In this document: positions 9,188 to 17,856 of the stretch, piece after piece
Position numbering within the stretch: the stretch's first letter is position 1
How the letters are laid out: the number at the start of each line of letters is the position of its first letter
NCBI GenBank assembly: GCA_003249795.1
Contig: QKHZ01000211.1
Location: 1-37,602 of the forward strand
DNA from: a bacterium
GTDB lineage: Bacteria; Planctomycetota; SZUA-567
DNA length: 37,602 bases
Direction of reading: 5' to 3'
Notes under the pieces: generated by a model
Database searches by the model: none
What the model was told of the DNA's origin: nothing
What the model saw: only the letters and a program-made list of their open reading frames with translations
Program-made: the position numbers and the translations under genes

Positions 9188-10819
9188 TCAGTGGCCTTCG
9201 ACCTTCAGCTTCTTGCGGGCTTCGCCTGCAGCTTTTGAGCGCGGCCATTTTTTAATTACATGGCGCAGGATATCCACACCAAACCGGCGTTCTTCGTTCA
9301 ACCGCTCCGAGAAGTGGTATCCGATATACAACAGGTCATCCGCTTCAAGATTTTTCTCCGCCATCAGCTTTTTCGGGAAGCCCTTCAGGTCTTCCTTCAG
9401 CAGGATCACGATATGCTCAAGACAGTAGTCGGCAAGCCGGAACGAACGGGACAGGTCTTTCGGGCTTGTCCGGATTTTTGCGGTCGCCAGCATAAAGCGG
9501 ATCTGCGGCGTCATCAACTCCGTGCCGTCAAGCAGCTTGAGCGTATCGCGCACGGTATTGAAATCTTTTTTCTGAAACGCGTTTGAACCGATCGTCAACA
9601 GCTCTTTCTGTAAAACGTCGCTTCTCAGGTTCAGCAGCGCGACGCGGTACAGCTGGTAATGGTCGTCGCCAGCGACATTCAGATCCAGCATGTGCTGGAC
9701 CATCTCCCGCGCGCGTTCGGGGTTGATCCGGTTGGAGTGGCTCTCGAGGATCTTGACCATATGCAGTGCTTCAGCGCGGTCGGTAACAACATCAATATGC
9801 TTCAGGATCACGTTTACGGCTGCAGGCATATTCCGCAGCGCCTGTGACGCTGCATCACGCAACTGCATATCGGACGAATGCAAAAACTCAATGATTTTTT
9901 CCGCATTACTGATCGTATTGATCTGGCTCAGGGAGTGGATCGCGTACACCTGCACCCCTGTGTGACGGCTCTCAAGCAGATGCTGCAGACGATCCGCGTC
10001 CGAGCGTTTGGGCTTGACGCCCATCAGCACCTGTACCGCATGGCGGACGATGCCTTCGTAATCGGCTTCCGACAGAATCGGCGTCAGTGTCTTGAAAACG
10101 TCGTGATGTTTTTCGCTGCTCAGCTCCAGACGCGACAGGCTCATCAGCGCATGGCGGCGGGCCTGATACGGCTGGCTCTGGTGCGTCAGCGGCAGCAGCA
10201 CGGACTTGCAGCGGACATCGGCGATAATCCCCAGCACGATAATCAGCGCCGACTGTGCAGACGCGTTTCCTTTGCTGCGGCGTTCTTTGAGCACATCGGC
10301 GACTTTCGTATACAGATCCGCTTTTTCTCGCTGATTGTATTTGTCGATCTGTTCGCGCACGGCATGAACGGCATCACGGATCAGTTCATGATCCAGATCA
10401 AAGAAGCATTCGACCAGAAAGGTATGTGCCTGAGGCGTCCGGATTCTCGGCATGGCCTGAACGATTTTCCGGCGCACGGGACTGGCGGAGCGCGCAAAGT
10501 GAGCTTTCAGCGAAGAAACCGCCTTTCCGCCAACTTTTGCAATGCAAGACAGCGCCTGCATCTGGTGTTCCGGCAATTTGTCCAAGAGGTCAATCAGATA
10601 TTTCAGTGCATGTTCGCTTGGGCTAATTTCAAACGCTTCAAGGATCAACGGGATCAGTTCCGTATCTTTCCCGGAAAGCATCGCCTCACCAAGTGATCGG
10701 TAGACAAGCGGATCGTGACTGTGTATAGCACCAAGAATACGAACTGCTGCCATACGCGTATCGGGGTTGCTGTGATGGATCAACCCGCAGATCGATTTCA
10801 ACGTTGAATTGACTGCCAT
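9188..10819 (-). CDS. HEAT-repeat-like protein
   Basis: The 543-residue product is almost entirely paired helices. Recurrent segments such as RMAAVRILGAI, RRHALMSLSRL, VQVYAIHSLSQI and LRDAASQALRNM match HEAT/armadillo-type repeat spacing, so it likely forms a curved solenoid scaffold for protein binding. There is no signal peptide, no membrane span and no catalytic motif. The ATG at 10819 was chosen over a frame open to 10963 because a strong promoter lies at 10872-10900, between the two, which rules out the longer start. parB follows on the same strand after 177 bp, with its own promoter. Partner unknown; a role with ParB is only a guess from position. Confidence 0.8.
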   Translation of the reverse strand: MAVNSTLKSICGLIHHSNPDTRMAAVRILGAIHSHDPLVYRSLGEAMLSGKDTELIPLILEAFEISPSEHALKYLIDLLDKLPEHQMQALSCIAKVGGKAVSSLKAHFARSASPVRRKIVQAMPRIRTPQAHTFLVECFFDLDHELIRDAVHAVREQIDKYNQREKADLYTKVADVLKERRSKGNASAQSALIIVLGIIADVRCKSVLLPLTHQSQPYQARRHALMSLSRLELSSEKHHDVFKTLTPILSEADYEGIVRHAVQVLMGVKPKRSDADRLQHLLESRHTGVQVYAIHSLSQINTISNAEKIIEFLHSSDMQLRDAASQALRNMPAAVNVILKHIDVVTDRAEALHMVKILESHSNRINPERAREMVQHMLDLNVAGDDHYQLYRVALLNLRSDVLQKELLTIGSNAFQKKDFNTVRDTLKLLDGTELMTPQIRFMLATAKIRTSPKDLSRSFRLADYCLEHIVILLKEDLKGFPKKLMAEKNLEADDLLYIGYHFSERLNEERRFGVDILRHVIKKWPRSKAAGEARKKLKVEGH

Positions 10820-10871
10820 AGTTTTCTGCCCGTTTCTGGTACGCTGGAATGTAATTTCTTCGACGTGGCAG

Positions 10872-10900
10872 AGTATAGGCATCCGACAGGGAAAGGTCAA
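10872..10900 (-). promoter_or_regulatory. Strong sigma-70-type promoter for the HEAT-repeat gene
   Basis: Minus-strand TTGACC and TATACT are separated by exactly 17 bases, with the expected transcript start about 45 bases before the ATG at 10819. Each box matches five of six consensus bases. Confidence 0.6.
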
Positions 10901-11007
10901 CAAAAACAACCAACTTTCCGGAGATGGTGGAAACCTTTTTGTAAAAAAGTCAACCCTGATCATCCCGGGAAAATGCGTAATTTTACGATCAGTGCAATAT
11001 CTTGATC

Positions 11008-11027
11008 AATCCGTTCTTTCTCGGATT
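11008..11027 (-). terminator. Weak hairpin directly after the dehydrogenase stop
   Basis: AATCCG and CGGATT pair around an eight-base loop, starting right after the TGA at 11029. There is no T-run, so termination is doubtful; it could instead protect the 3' end. Confidence 0.3.
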
Positions 11028-11028
11028 T

Positions 11029-12075
11029 TCAGTCCAAATCGCCATGCGGCAGCACCATCGCGCGGATCACGCCGTCCTGATGCGCATGCACAAGCTCCAT
11101 CGCCTGCGGAACCTGATCCAGCGAAAACGTGTGCGTCGCCAGTTTTTTCAGCGGAATCCGCCCCTGAGCGACATACTCCATGCACCGGAACACCTCCCCG
11201 TTTGCGCGGCGAACCTGTTGCAGCAGCAACTCTTTACGGCGACAGACATGCATCGGAATCGTGAACTCGTCGACGGTCGGAATCCCGATAATAAACGCGC
11301 GCCCGCCAATCCGCACCGTTTCGCACGTCTGCGTCACCGTCTGCTGTTGCCCTGCTGCCTCAAACGTCACATCCACCCCGCGCCCGCCGGTTTTCTGTGC
11401 AATCCAGTCGGTTACATCGGTTTCAGCAGCATTGACCGCGTCAGTTGCGCCCAGATCTTTTGCATACGCAACGCGCTCCGGAATCAGATCGGTCATATAA
11501 ATTTCTTTCGCACCGGCAAGGCGTGCGGCCATCATCGTCGACAAGCCGATCGGTCCTGCCCCGAAAATCGCGACCGTTTCGCCAAAACCGATCTTCGCCA
11601 GCGTCACCGCATGCAGCCCGACGCCCATCGGCTCCAGCAGCGCACCCTCGATCAGTGACATCCCCTCCGGCAGCGGAATGCAACAATGCGCAGGCATACA
11701 GCGGTATTCCATAAAAATCCCGTCAAACGGCGGTGTGCCCAGAAACTCAACCGACGGACAAATATTATGCCGCCCAGCAAGGCAATGCTCGCAGTGCATA
11801 CAGGGGCTTGCCGGTTCCACCGCCACACGCGTACCTACCGCCAGCGTGTTCACCCCCTCACCAACCGCATCGATAATTCCGGCCGGTTCATGACCCAGCA
11901 CCGTCGGATACTGCACAACAGCCGAGCCGATTTTCCCGTCGACATAATAATGCACATCACTTCCGCATACGCCGACCGCCGCGACTTTGACCCGGACCTG
12001 TCCCGGCCCCGGTTCCGGCATCGGGCGATCCTGCAGTGTAACCGTTCGCAGTGCAGACAAGACAGAGACTTTCAT
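11029..12075 (-). CDS. Zinc-dependent alcohol/polyol dehydrogenase (sorbitol dehydrogenase-like)
   Basis: This 348-residue medium-chain dehydrogenase has the full set of zinc ligands: catalytic C37, H62 and E63 (GVCGSD, GHEPAG), and structural C92, C95, C98 and C106 (CMHCEHC...C). The NAD(P)-binding loop is FGAGPIGL at about 171-178, followed by an acidic residue (MTD), which favours NAD. The overall pattern fits sorbitol/xylitol dehydrogenases, which oxidise polyols to ketoses. The ATG at 12075 overlaps the TGA of the upstream antiporter by one base (TGATG), so the two are translationally coupled. The metabolic link to a cation exchanger is not obvious. Family sure; the polyol substrate is unproven. 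Confidence 0.92.
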   Translation of the reverse strand: MKVSVLSALRTVTLQDRPMPEPGPGQVRVKVAAVGVCGSDVHYYVDGKIGSAVVQYPTVLGHEPAGIIDAVGEGVNTLAVGTRVAVEPASPCMHCEHCLAGRHNICPSVEFLGTPPFDGIFMEYRCMPAHCCIPLPEGMSLIEGALLEPMGVGLHAVTLAKIGFGETVAIFGAGPIGLSTMMAARLAGAKEIYMTDLIPERVAYAKDLGATDAVNAAETDVTDWIAQKTGGRGVDVTFEAAGQQQTVTQTCETVRIGGRAFIIGIPTVDEFTIPMHVCRRKELLLQQVRRANGEVFRCMEYVAQGRIPLKKLATHTFSLDQVPQAMELVHAHQDGVIRAMVLPHGDLD

Positions 12076-13286
12076 CAGGAGACTCCCAGCCAGACCATCG
12101 CAATATTGCCGACAACATAAATCAGAACCATCACCCATACGTCAAACCCGATCCGGGCAAAACTCTTTTTCGTGCGGATCATCAAACTGCAAACCGCCAC
12201 CGCCGACAGCATCAGCACCATCGCGGCTGCCACCAGATGCGTCGGTGACGCGTAATGCAAGAGCGACCCGCCCCGTAAACCGATATCTGCCGGAAACAGG
12301 ATCGCAAGATTAAACACGTTGCTGCCGAGGACATTGCCCACCGCCATATCAAACGCGCCCATTCGTGCCGCGCCGAAGCTGACGACAACCTCGGGCAGGC
12401 TTGTTGAAATCGCCAGGAAAATCGTCCCGACGACGCTTTGCCCGAGCCCAAGCCCGCCCTGTCCTGTAGGCAGCGCCATGCGGTCGCCGATCTGCGAGAG
12501 CCAGATCCCGCAGACAACGATCAGCAGCGCACAAAACGCGATCATGCCGTAAAAACGGGGCGCCGACATCGTCAGCAGCGGATTGTCGTCTTCCGTTTCG
12601 CTTGCCGCACTTTTTGCCGTGTCTGTAGCCGCCTCTTCATATTCCGATTCATCAAGAACCAGCGCGTGCGAGCCGGCATCTTTGCGCTCATGGTTCGCGG
12701 TCAGTTTCATCACGACAATGTAGGCGATAAATAAAAACGGCGTCACCGGCCCCGTTTCCAGTCCCGGAATCAGCGTCTGTCCCTGCCAGGCCAGTGACAG
12801 CCCGAACAGCAGAATCCCCAGCATCCCCATCCCCATCGCCGCCGACAGGATATGGTTGCGGTGCAGCCGGAACATCAGCGCGCCTTTTCCTTGCACGAGG
12901 TCGATCAGCGCAAGGATCATCAAATTGAACACGTTGGAGCCGATCATGTTGCCGATGGCGAGGTCTGCGCCGCCGCGTAAGGTTTCCGCGTAACGCGGGT
13001 CAAGTTTTCCCAGCGCAAGACGGCTCGCTTCAAGGCTTGCCTGCAAGGTGCTGCTTGTCGAAACGACCAGCTCGGGAAGGCTTGTCACTCCGGCCAGAAA
13101 AATCAGCCCGATCAATCCCGCGCCAAGGCCTGTACGGTCACCGAGCGCGTCGCCGTATTTACTCAGCGTCAGCCCGGAGCCGACGATAATAGCCGCGGCG
13201 ACCAGAAACGCGATGATCAGCCCGCCCTGCGTACCGCCGCCCAGATAAAACGGAACCGCCTCCGTCACTCCCAACAACTGCCCCAT
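12075..13286 (-). CDS. CaCA-family Na+/Ca2+ (cation) antiporter
   Basis: This 403-residue inner-membrane protein has about ten hydrophobic helices and the two inverted alpha-repeats of cation/Ca2+ exchangers. The first repeat shows GVTSLPELVVS and GNMIGSNVFNL; the second shows AISTSLPEVVVS and GNVLGSNVFNL. The acidic Glu in each SLPE motif coordinates the cation. A charged cytosolic loop of about 50 residues (Glu/Asp/Ser/Thr-rich) joins the halves, as is usual. The start at 13286 is preceded by GGGGAGAG, like parB; an in-frame ATG at 13370 has no ribosome-binding site. It is coupled to the dehydrogenase gene behind it. The exchanged ions are inferred from the family. Confidence 0.92.
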   Translation of the reverse strand: MGQLLGVTEAVPFYLGGGTQGGLIIAFLVAAAIIVGSGLTLSKYGDALGDRTGLGAGLIGLIFLAGVTSLPELVVSTSSTLQASLEASRLALGKLDPRYAETLRGGADLAIGNMIGSNVFNLMILALIDLVQGKGALMFRLHRNHILSAAMGMGMLGILLFGLSLAWQGQTLIPGLETGPVTPFLFIAYIVVMKLTANHERKDAGSHALVLDESEYEEAATDTAKSAASETEDDNPLLTMSAPRFYGMIAFCALLIVVCGIWLSQIGDRMALPTGQGGLGLGQSVVGTIFLAISTSLPEVVVSFGAARMGAFDMAVGNVLGSNVFNLAILFPADIGLRGGSLLHYASPTHLVAAAMVLMLSAVAVCSLMIRTKKSFARIGFDVWVMVLIYVVGNIAMVWLGVS

Positions 13287-13381
13287 ACAAGCACTCTCCC
13301 CACAACTCGGACATGCCGATTTAAAGACAAGAAAAGACAGAATGAAGACGCGATTATAACGCCGTTTCACCGTTTTTCCGC

Positions 13382-13414
13382 AAAAAAAGGAGTACCGCCC
13401 GAAAGCAGTACCCC
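13382..13414 (-). terminator. Rho-independent terminator of ilvC
   Basis: On the minus strand GGGGTACTGC pairs with GCGGTACTCC (ten pairs, two of them G-U) around a short loop, followed by seven T's. It lies about 40 bases past the ilvC stop. Confidence 0.8.
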
Positions 13415-13450
13415 TTGATTCGAATTTCAGCCAGAGACGCTGTCAGCCGA

Positions 13451-14452
13451 TCATACTTCCTTCGGGTTGACAAACGGCATCATCTTGCGCAGCTTGCGGC
13501 CGACGACTTCGAGCTGGTGTTCTTTGTCGAACGAGCGCATCTTGTTGAGAACCGGCTTGTTGACCATGCACTCAACCAGCCATTCGCGGGCAAAGCTGCC
13601 GTTGCGGATCTCTTCCATCACTTCGCGCATCGCCTGACGCGACTGTGCGTTGACAACGCGCGGGCCGCGGGTGTGGCCGCCGTATTCAGCGGTGTCGGAA
13701 ACCGAATAGTTCATGTAGTTGATGCCGCCCTGATAGAACAGGTCAACGATCAGCTTCAGTTCGTGCAGAACTTCGAAGTAAGCGATTTCCGGCTGGTAAC
13801 CGGCTTCAACCATGGTTTCAAAACCGGCGCGGACGAGTTCGGACGCACCGCCGCAGAGAACAGCCTGTTCGCCGAAGAGGTCGGTTTCGGTCTCTTCCTT
13901 GAACGTGGTTTCGATCACACCGGCGCGTGCTCCACCGATCCCGAGAGCGTAAGCAAGGCCGATTGCCTTGGCGTTACCGGAGTGGTCGTTTTCAACAGCG
14001 ATCAAGCAGGCAACACCGCCGCCCTTCTCGAATTCGCTGCGGACGAGGTGACCCGGGCCCTTCGGCGCGATCAGGATCACGTCGACGTTGGCCGGCGGAA
14101 CAACCTGACCGAAGTGGATGTTGAAACCGTGCGAGAACATCAGGACCTTGTTTTCGGTCAGATGCGGTTCGATGTCGCTCTTATAGATCTTCGACTGGAC
14201 TTCATCCGGCAGAAGAACCTGAATCACGTCAGCCTTTGCACAGGCTTCTGCAACAGTGTGCAGTTCAAAGCCGTGTTCCTGCGCAAGCTTGCCGTTCTTC
14301 GAGTTCGGGCGCTGGGCAACGATCACGTTGAAGCCCGAGTCACGCAGATTCTGCGCCTGAGCATGTCCCTGCGAACCGTAACCGATCACCGCGATCGTCT
14401 TGCCTTCAAGCGCACTGCGATCGGCATCGGATTCGTAATACATAACAGCCAT
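13451..14452 (-). CDS. ilvC: Ketol-acid reductoisomerase (class I)
   Basis: This 333-residue protein is of normal class I length. It catalyses the alkyl migration and NADPH reduction of 2-acetolactate and 2-aceto-2-hydroxybutyrate in valine, leucine and isoleucine synthesis. Visible motifs are the cofactor loop [13 protein letters not shown], the specificity loop with Arg and Ser (QRPNSKNG) that suits NADPH, APKGPGH, the metal-binding [16 protein letters not shown], and a C-terminal knotted domain with [13 protein letters not shown]. The start has an excellent ribosome-binding site (AAGGAGG). It is a single-gene unit here: no ilvB, ilvH or ilvD is adjacent. Two possible promoters lie upstream and a terminator downstream. 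Confidence 0.97.
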   Translation of the reverse strand: MAVMYYESDADRSALEGKTIAVIGYGSQGHAQAQNLRDSGFNVIVAQRPNSKNGKLAQEHGFELHTVAEACAKADVIQVLLPDEVQSKIYKSDIEPHLTENKVLMFSHGFNIHFGQVVPPANVDVILIAPKGPGHLVRSEFEKGGGVACLIAVENDHSGNAKAIGLAYALGIGGARAGVIETTFKEETETDLFGEQAVLCGGASELVRAGFETMVEAGYQPEIAYFEVLHELKLIVDLFYQGGINYMNYSVSDTAEYGGHTRGPRVVNAQSRQAMREVMEEIRNGSFAREWLVECMVNKPVLNKMRSFDKEHQLEVVGRKLRKMMPFVNPKEV

Positions 14453-14470
14453 GGTGGTAATCCTCCTTAC

Positions 14471-14500
14471 AGTTTATGCCGGTATATCCGGTCTGGTCAA
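14471..14500 (-). promoter_or_regulatory. ilvC proximal promoter with an inverted repeat between the boxes
   Basis: Minus-strand TTGACC and TAAACT are 18 bases apart. The spacer contains CCGGATATACCGG (14479-14491), a near-perfect inverted repeat well placed to be an operator. Confidence 0.42.
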
Positions 14501-14518
14501 TTGCGATGCAAACCGGTA

Positions 14519-14546
14519 ATCATAACCATAACCTCTTCGCGGTCAA
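14519..14546 (-). promoter_or_regulatory. ilvC distal promoter
   Basis: Minus-strand TTGACC and TATGAT are 16 bases apart, about 45 bases upstream of the proximal promoter. Five of six bases match in each box. Confidence 0.45.
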
Positions 14547-14699
14547 GCAAAAGGCAAGTTTTCTTCTGAGCAAATCATGAAAATCAGCGGGATGCGGCGG
14601 AATTTCGGGAAAGTCAATGTTTACCGGACGGGATATCACGCTGCCGGATGGAAAAATCTCTCACGTAGAGCTTCCAAAAGAATCCGTTAGTTTAAGCGA

Positions 14700-16718
14700 T
14701 TACTTGGCGTCTGACACTGAAGCGATCCGGATATCGCCTTTTCTGGGATGATAGTAAAACTGGCACGACTTGATCGGTTCCTTGACCACGTACGTCGCAT
14801 GGCCGATTTCAATCGTCGTCTCCGGATGCGCGACTTTAAAGACCCGCACGCGCGACTTGGTCGAACGCTGCACTTTTTCGGTAATCTCACGCAGTCCGGA
14901 CTCGACATCATCCAGCTTCCGCAGAATCGAGATCCTCGCCTTCAGCAACTCCGCAATCGCCTTGCGCTTGACCGCCGGCGTCCGTTCCAGAATCGTCCGG
15001 ATATCGCCCTTGCCGACGACCGAGTCGATCTTCCGCACCATCGCCTCAAGGTTCGAGCGCTCCTCCAGGAGTTCAGCCCGCCCCTCCGGCTCAAGCCCGA
15101 CAATCAGCGGGGTATGGACATTCAGGTTAGAGCCGGTTTCGTTAGCCGTAATCCCCAGCCCCGCATGCACGTGTCCGCCCTGAATCCGGCCTTTACCCTC
15201 AAACACGAGGACTTTGCCTTTGGCAAAAGCATGGCACGCGCTCATGTCATTATCGATCACAATATTTGCGCCCGCCTCAAGCTTCGCGTTTTCAGCAAAG
15301 TGCGCGGTAATCGTCCCGCCTGCTTTGACCAGCCCGTCTTCATGCATCACGATCCCGTGGCCGACCTGCACGTTTCCGCCCGCCTCGACCTTTGCGCCTT
15401 CAATGGCCTGATCCACGACGACATTGCCCGCCGCATACACTTCAAAGCCTGTCCGGACCGTACCACCGATATGGACAGATCCTTTTTCCATGCGGATATT
15501 GCCGACTGTGTAGTCCACATCGCCCTTGACTTCAAAAACCTCAGAGACTGAAATTTTACTATCCGTCAGCACAACCATACCGTCCGCTTCTGCAAAAAAG
15601 CGCGTGCCGTCCTCAGACAAATTCACATTCTCGCCTGCGTGCATATCGGCGGCCTTTCCGGCCTTCGGTTGCAGCGATGTGCCATAGACGTCCATTCCTT
15701 CCGTACCTGCAGTCGGCGGAATCAACGTGCCCAGCAGCTCCCCTGCCGCGACCGAATGCACCGCGCCCCGTTCGCGGAAATCGACCTTGCCCGCTTCATT
15801 TTCCGTACCGACAGAAAGTTCTGTCTGAAAGCGCAATTCAAGACGCCCATCCTCACCGTCAATCGCCTCAATCCCCTTGGCAAGCAGGACGTTCACCTGC
15901 GGCTGTCCGCTTGCCGCAGCCTTGACGATTGCGTCCGACACCTCTTCCTCATGCAGTGGCGCGACAATATTGAGCTGCCGCAAGACATCCGCAATCCGGT
16001 TCATGCTGACCGAATCAGCGTTTGAATCTTCAGGGTAGATGGTTCCGAAAACATGAAAATGATCCGGCGCGACCTCGGCCAACGGCTTGATGGAAACCCC
16101 GGACTTGCGAACCGTCGCCAGCCCGTAGATCATCGATTTCAGAACAGAGCCTTCCTGACGGCAGTGCGCATCCAGTTCCAGCGCAAAACCACTTCCGCCC
16201 GATTGCGCGGTGATGGTCTGGCCAGTCACTGTCATTCCCGGCTCACCTGATTTCGGCGTCTGGATTTCGGCAAAGACAGATCCGGGGAAGACCGGAGCGT
16301 TCAGATCCCCTTTGGGCAGCAGCGTCGCTTTTTGTTCCCCGTGCGGCAGTTTGCCCCGCGCCAGCACAATCCCTTCCGGTGACTCCTTTTCCTCGATTTT
16401 CAGAAGAGCGGCCTTGATCTGTTCGTAATCAGGGTCGATCACGACACCGGCTTTTTGCAGTGCCAAGAGGATCTGTGTATCGGAAAGGTCGAGCCCGTCA
16501 CCGATCGGCGGTTCATACTTGGCAAGCACCGCCTCCATGCCGTTACTGCGGATTGAGATTTCAACCTCGGCATCAGCATTGCGGATGGTTGCAACAAAAT
16601 GTTTGGGCGAGACTTCTTCAGCGTAAATATTTCCGGTAGATACGCCAAGGGCGAGTGACGCCTTGCGCACCGCCTCAGAACTGGAATCGGCCTGTACATT
16701 TACCGTCGTTTTCCGCAC
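14700..16718 (-). CDS. FapA-family (DUF342) protein, paralog 2
   Basis: This 672-residue member is the largest of the three. Residues 1-60 resemble a Jag_N-type domain (SEAVRKASLALGVS...). The FapA segments follow: KVDFRERGAVHSV and GTEGMDVYGTSL match KVDYREVNAV and GVGGVDVFGKVI of paralog 1. A Gly/Val/Ala repetitive beta-helix lies at about 400-545, a charged helical region at about 560-650, and a short beta-rich tail ends the protein. The start is GTG at 16718 with AAAGGGG upstream at a slightly long spacing. It lies 133 bp behind the E2 gene on the same strand and could be the last gene of the larB-nnrD-E2 transcript. Function unknown; a cytosolic, polymer- or surface-organising role is only a guess from the beta-helix. 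Confidence 0.88.
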   Translation of the reverse strand: MRKTTVNVQADSSSEAVRKASLALGVSTGNIYAEEVSPKHFVATIRNADAEVEISIRSNGMEAVLAKYEPPIGDGLDLSDTQILLALQKAGVVIDPDYEQIKAALLKIEEKESPEGIVLARGKLPHGEQKATLLPKGDLNAPVFPGSVFAEIQTPKSGEPGMTVTGQTITAQSGGSGFALELDAHCRQEGSVLKSMIYGLATVRKSGVSIKPLAEVAPDHFHVFGTIYPEDSNADSVSMNRIADVLRQLNIVAPLHEEEVSDAIVKAAASGQPQVNVLLAKGIEAIDGEDGRLELRFQTELSVGTENEAGKVDFRERGAVHSVAAGELLGTLIPPTAGTEGMDVYGTSLQPKAGKAADMHAGENVNLSEDGTRFFAEADGMVVLTDSKISVSEVFEVKGDVDYTVGNIRMEKGSVHIGGTVRTGFEVYAAGNVVVDQAIEGAKVEAGGNVQVGHGIVMHEDGLVKAGGTITAHFAENAKLEAGANIVIDNDMSACHAFAKGKVLVFEGKGRIQGGHVHAGLGITANETGSNLNVHTPLIVGLEPEGRAELLEERSNLEAMVRKIDSVVGKGDIRTILERTPAVKRKAIAELLKARISILRKLDDVESGLREITEKVQRSTKSRVRVFKVAHPETTIEIGHATYVVKEPIKSCQFYYHPRKGDIRIASVSDAK

Positions 16719-16851
16719 GCCCAGGTTGCCCCTTTCTCTGCCCTTGAACCGGTTTCGGCATCAGGATTCGTACCGCCTGCAACTCCTGCAAAACCTGCCA
16801 CACCATCCGATCCACCAGTGCATTCGAAATTACAGCGTCACCAAAGCAGCA

Positions 16852-17856
16852 TTACATCAACCGCTCAGGCGTCTCCATGAGTTGCTTGACAAACGAACAG
16901 AAATGAGCCGCAAGCACCCCGTCGATGACGCGGTGGTCGCTTGAGAGCGTAATCTTCATCATCGGCTGGATCATGATTTCGCCTTTGACTACAACCGGCA
17001 TATCCGTCACCTTGCCCACAGCCAGAATCCCGCTCTCGCCGGGGATGGCAATGGCGGTGAACTGCTCGACGTCGTATGACCCGAGGTTGGAGACGGTGAA
17101 GACGCTGTCGCCGTAATCCTCCGGCGTCAGTTTTTTGTTGCGCGCGCGCATGGCCAGATCTTTTGCTTCCTGCGAGACTTCCGCCAGCGTCTTTTTGTCC
17201 GCATCGCGGATGACCGGCACGACAAGCCCGTCTTCGCCGACAACCACCGCAAAGCCGACGTTCATATGGGTGCGTTCGATAAACCCGCGCGTGGTGTACA
17301 TCGCCGCGACCCGCGGATATTTTTCAAGCGCAACCGCCACGGCCTTGATCAGCATATCGTTGTACGAAATCCGCAACCGGTCTTTTTTCATCGCCGCGCG
17401 CAGTTCCATCGCGCTGTTCATATTGACCACAGTTGTCAGATAAAAGTGCGGGATCGTGTCTTTAGCAAAGGTCATGTGATCGGCGATAATCTCGCGCATG
17501 CCGCCGATCGGGGTAATGTTCAGATTTTCATAATCCGGCAGCTTGCAGCCTTCATAGCGCGGTGCGGGGCCGTATTCGGGAATCGACGCCAGCATCTGCT
17601 CCGGAATCTCTTCATCCGGCGTTTCTGTCAGAATCGCAATCGGCGCATTGACCGGTACGCGCTCTCCGGGTTCACAGAACACCTGGCGCAAGTACCCGCT
17701 TTCAGTCGCGTCTACTTCAAGCGTCACCTTGTGGGTCGTGATATCGCACAAGGGTTTGCCTGCTTCGACAAACGCCCCCGGCTCGATCAGCCACGCGGCC
17801 ATCGTCCCGTTTTTCATCGACTGGAACAGTTTCGGCAAAACAATCAAACTCGGCAT
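16852..17856 (-). CDS. 2-oxo acid dehydrogenase E2 acyltransferase without subunit-binding domain
   Basis: This 334-residue protein has one lipoyl domain (residues 1-78, lipoyl Lys43 in TTHKVTLEVDA) and a catalytic acyltransferase core (about 112-334) ending with the active-site motif SSDHRVIDG (H308, D312). E2 proteins pass the acyl group from E1 to coenzyme A in pyruvate, 2-oxoglutarate, branched-chain or acetoin dehydrogenase complexes. The linker (about 79-111) is too short for the peripheral subunit-binding domain that normally holds E1/E3, and no such motif is seen. No E1 or E3 gene is adjacent. The ATG at 17856 directly follows the TGA of nnrD, so the two are cotranslated. Which complex it serves is undetermined. 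Confidence 0.92.
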   Translation of the reverse strand: MPSLIVLPKLFQSMKNGTMAAWLIEPGAFVEAGKPLCDITTHKVTLEVDATESGYLRQVFCEPGERVPVNAPIAILTETPDEEIPEQMLASIPEYGPAPRYEGCKLPDYENLNITPIGGMREIIADHMTFAKDTIPHFYLTTVVNMNSAMELRAAMKKDRLRISYNDMLIKAVAVALEKYPRVAAMYTTRGFIERTHMNVGFAVVVGEDGLVVPVIRDADKKTLAEVSQEAKDLAMRARNKKLTPEDYGDSVFTVSNLGSYDVEQFTAIAIPGESGILAVGKVTDMPVVVKGEIMIQPMMKITLSSDHRVIDGVLAAHFCSFVKQLMETPERLM

